NCBI GenBank assembly: GCA_026397695.1
Contig: JAPLUJ010000338.1
Span: forward strand, 6,547 to 13,385
Reading direction: 5' to 3'
DNA length: 6,839 bases
Origin: Verrucomicrobiota bacterium
GTDB taxonomy: Bacteria; Verrucomicrobiota; Verrucomicrobiia; Verrucomicrobiales; Akkermansiaceae
Shown: positions 5,875-6,839 of the stretch, in pieces
Numbering within the stretch: the stretch's first letter is position 1
How the letters are laid out: every line of letters begins with the position of its first letter
Position numbers and translations under genes: made by a program
The notes under the pieces: model-generated
Told to the model about the DNA's origin: nothing
Databases searched by the model: none
What the model saw: the letters and a program-made list of their open reading frames with translations, nothing else

Positions 5875-6637
5875 CATCAACCGGAACGGATCGTGCGAAT
5901 GCGAAGTCACGAATATTGCCCGTCCGCAAGAATAGGCTAACCGCGAAGAAATCCTGCGTGGCAAACTTGCAACTGCTGGTCGGGTATCCTTTTTTCGCAC
6001 TCAAACTGTGAATCAATCGGGCGAACTTGATATTCGTGCCCCACAACGACTTTGCTTCCACCCGCCTCGTCACTCCTCCCTTCGACACCTCGAAGTCGAA
6101 GTATGCGTATCCCCCAATGTGCTGCGCCATATCCGCGGGCATTCGCCGCACCACATAGCCATCTTCCTTGAGCACCTGAACCAGCGAATACTCGACCAGT
6201 CCACTAAGGACTTTTGCCGAGGCTCCATACTGATCCAATTCCAGGTAGTCATCCTTTGAGAGCACATCAAGAACTTTGGCAACGTCCGGCTTTTTACCAC
6301 CGGTGCCGCAATAAATCTCACCCTCAGCAATGCGGGCAAAATCATTCACGGTGAGAATGCGGCCTTTGGCAAGCTCTCGCCAAACGCCGCCATCCTTGTA
6401 GGATTGTGGAACGAATTTGCCCGTGCAACCTGGCGCAATCAGGTCTTCACAGCTATTATCGAGAGCTATGGAGAAGCTTGCTCGGTAGTGCTTTTGTCCT
6501 TTGATTCGAATGATCGTCTTATCAAGAGACCGAATGGGTATGAGAACCGGACAGAGAACACTCTCCAACGATTCAGGTGTTGCTCCGCCATAGCGCTTGG
6601 TAAGTCTTACGAAGATGGCTTTGTAGTCGATAGGCAT
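5753..6637 (-). CDS. putative PD-(D/E)XK restriction endonuclease partner
   Basis: I do not recognise the family of this 294-residue protein, but its second half has a PD-(D/E)XK nuclease layout. There is a helix with E149 in 'GLVEYSLVQVLKEDGYVV', then strand Asp D181 in 'YAYFDFEVSKGG', then E194 and K196 in 'RRVEAKSLWGTN', followed by 'CKFATQDFFAVSLFLRTG' as a later strand/helix. This is the spacing expected for Type II restriction enzymes. The N-terminal 140 residues ('YKAIFVRLTKRYGG', 'SFSIALDNSCEDL') show no motif I can name and may bind DNA or the partner. The ATG at 6635-6637 is the first in its frame after a stop; no Shine-Dalgarno is visible. Its 3' end overlaps the methyltransferase gene on the opposite strand by 122 bases, so its residues 255-294 are encoded there. 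Position next to the methyltransferase supports a restriction role. It could also be a Type IV-like or other nuclease. Confidence 0.7.
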   Translation of the reverse strand: MPIDYKAIFVRLTKRYGGATPESLESVLCPVLIPIRSLDKTIIRIKGQKHYRASFSIALDNSCEDLIAPGCTGKFVPQSYKDGGVWRELAKGRILTVNDFARIAEGEIYCGTGGKKPDVAKVLDVLSKDDYLELDQYGASAKVLSGLVEYSLVQVLKEDGYVVRRMPADMAQHIGGYAYFDFEVSKGGVTRRVEAKSLWGTNIKFARLIHSLSAKKGYPTSSCKFATQDFFAVSLFLRTGNIRDFAFARSVPVDVKPYGLPRAGKYPAHVNQNPTCEIGDGKWFGTLDEVWSLD

Positions 6638-6839
6638 GAAGTGGCTGAAAGCTAGCGCTCATGGGCCATGTGTGAAGAAAAAAACGGAGGCCGGGCATTG
6701 ATTTTCAGCAACAAGCGTTCGGAACCGATGGTGTCGAGATCAAATCCACCTGCTGCAAGCCGGGCACAATGAAAATTTCATGCCCGGGAGCAAGTCCGGG
6801 CGGCCACGGCTTGTCACGGCCAAGAAGAAATCCCCCGCT
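6638..6839. other. non-coding or unresolved right edge
   Basis: No supportable gene is seen in the last 200 bases. It should contain the promoter of the leftward nuclease gene, but I find no convincing -35/-10 pair on the minus strand. CATGGGCCATG at 6660-6670 is an odd perfect palindrome 22 bases before the nuclease ATG and is an operator candidate. On the minus strand a frame is open from the window edge to a TGA near 6713-6715. It is short and unrecognised, and could be the end of a gene outside the window. Confidence 0.4.
6760..6787. repeat. interrupted palindrome (CCGGGC-ACA-ATGAAA-A-TTTCAT-GCCCGG)
   Basis: The inner arms ATGAAA and TTTCAT pair perfectly around a single A. The outer arms CCGGGC and GCCCGG also pair, with a three-base bulge (ACA) on the left arm only. 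This gives a 12-base-pair stem with a one-base centre. There is no adjacent U-tract on either strand, so it is not a standard intrinsic terminator. It could be an operator, a protein-binding site or a small repeat element. A second partial copy of the GC arm, 'gtccgggc', follows at about 6794-6801. Confidence 0.5.

Noticed and set aside
6671..6700. Minus-strand terminator using the T7 run (6678-6684 on the complement)
   Set aside because: The GC-rich bases before it do not form a hairpin.
6713..6839. Partial minus-strand gene entering from the right edge
   Set aside because: About 40 open codons with no recognisable motif; competing frames are equally plausible.
1..6839. CRISPR array, tRNA, rRNA, insertion sequence or integrase
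   Set aside because: No regularly spaced repeats, tRNA-like folds, rRNA stretches or transposase motifs were seen.

Overview
The window looks like a chromosomal segment of a GC-rich, Gram-negative-type bacterium, most likely of the Verrucomicrobiota/PVC group. This guess rests on a free-standing CoaC domain, the wording of a UvrB remnant (an '[15 protein letters not shown]' stretch), and genes that mostly lack a clear Shine-Dalgarno sequence. It is an inference, not a proven placement.

Region 1 (about 1-1834) is ordinary housekeeping DNA of high GC. It holds a SufS-type cysteine desulfurase (iron-sulfur cluster sulfur donor) followed 53 bases later by a single-domain phosphopantothenoylcysteine decarboxylase, CoaC (coenzyme A synthesis). 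Region 2 (about 1835-2683) is a small accessory module: an RHH antitoxin and a PIN-domain RNase toxin with a 26-base overlap. Short TGTATT direct repeats lie over the presumed promoter. Region 3 (about 2684-3510) is a gene graveyard. It has an unrecognised degraded reading frame and a clear uvrB remnant that has lost about 60 internal codons, changes frame, and stops before most of the protein.

Region 4 (about 3511-6637) is the most interesting part. It has visibly lower GC and looks like a compact restriction-modification (defence) locus. One 787-residue protein carries an N-terminal Cro/C1-type helix-turn-helix, an N6-adenine methyltransferase core (QYLTP, DPSCGVASF, NPPF) and a C-terminal HsdS-like target-recognition half. 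Tail-to-tail with it, overlapping by 122 bases, is a 294-residue protein with a PD-(D/E)XK nuclease signature (helix Glu, FDFEV Asp, EAK), the candidate restriction enzyme. No helicase/translocase (HsdR) is present in the window. This would be a Type II-like system built from Type I-like modification and specificity parts, perhaps with its own regulatory domain. Region 5 (6638-6839) has no supportable gene, only a short palindrome near the nuclease start and a longer interrupted palindrome.

Working model (inference): the HTH-M-S protein methylates the host at a sequence read by its single recognition domain and may control its own expression. The convergent nuclease cuts unmodified DNA, alone or with the M-S protein. 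The toxin-antitoxin pair, uvrB debris and composition change all fit a locus that receives foreign DNA repeatedly.
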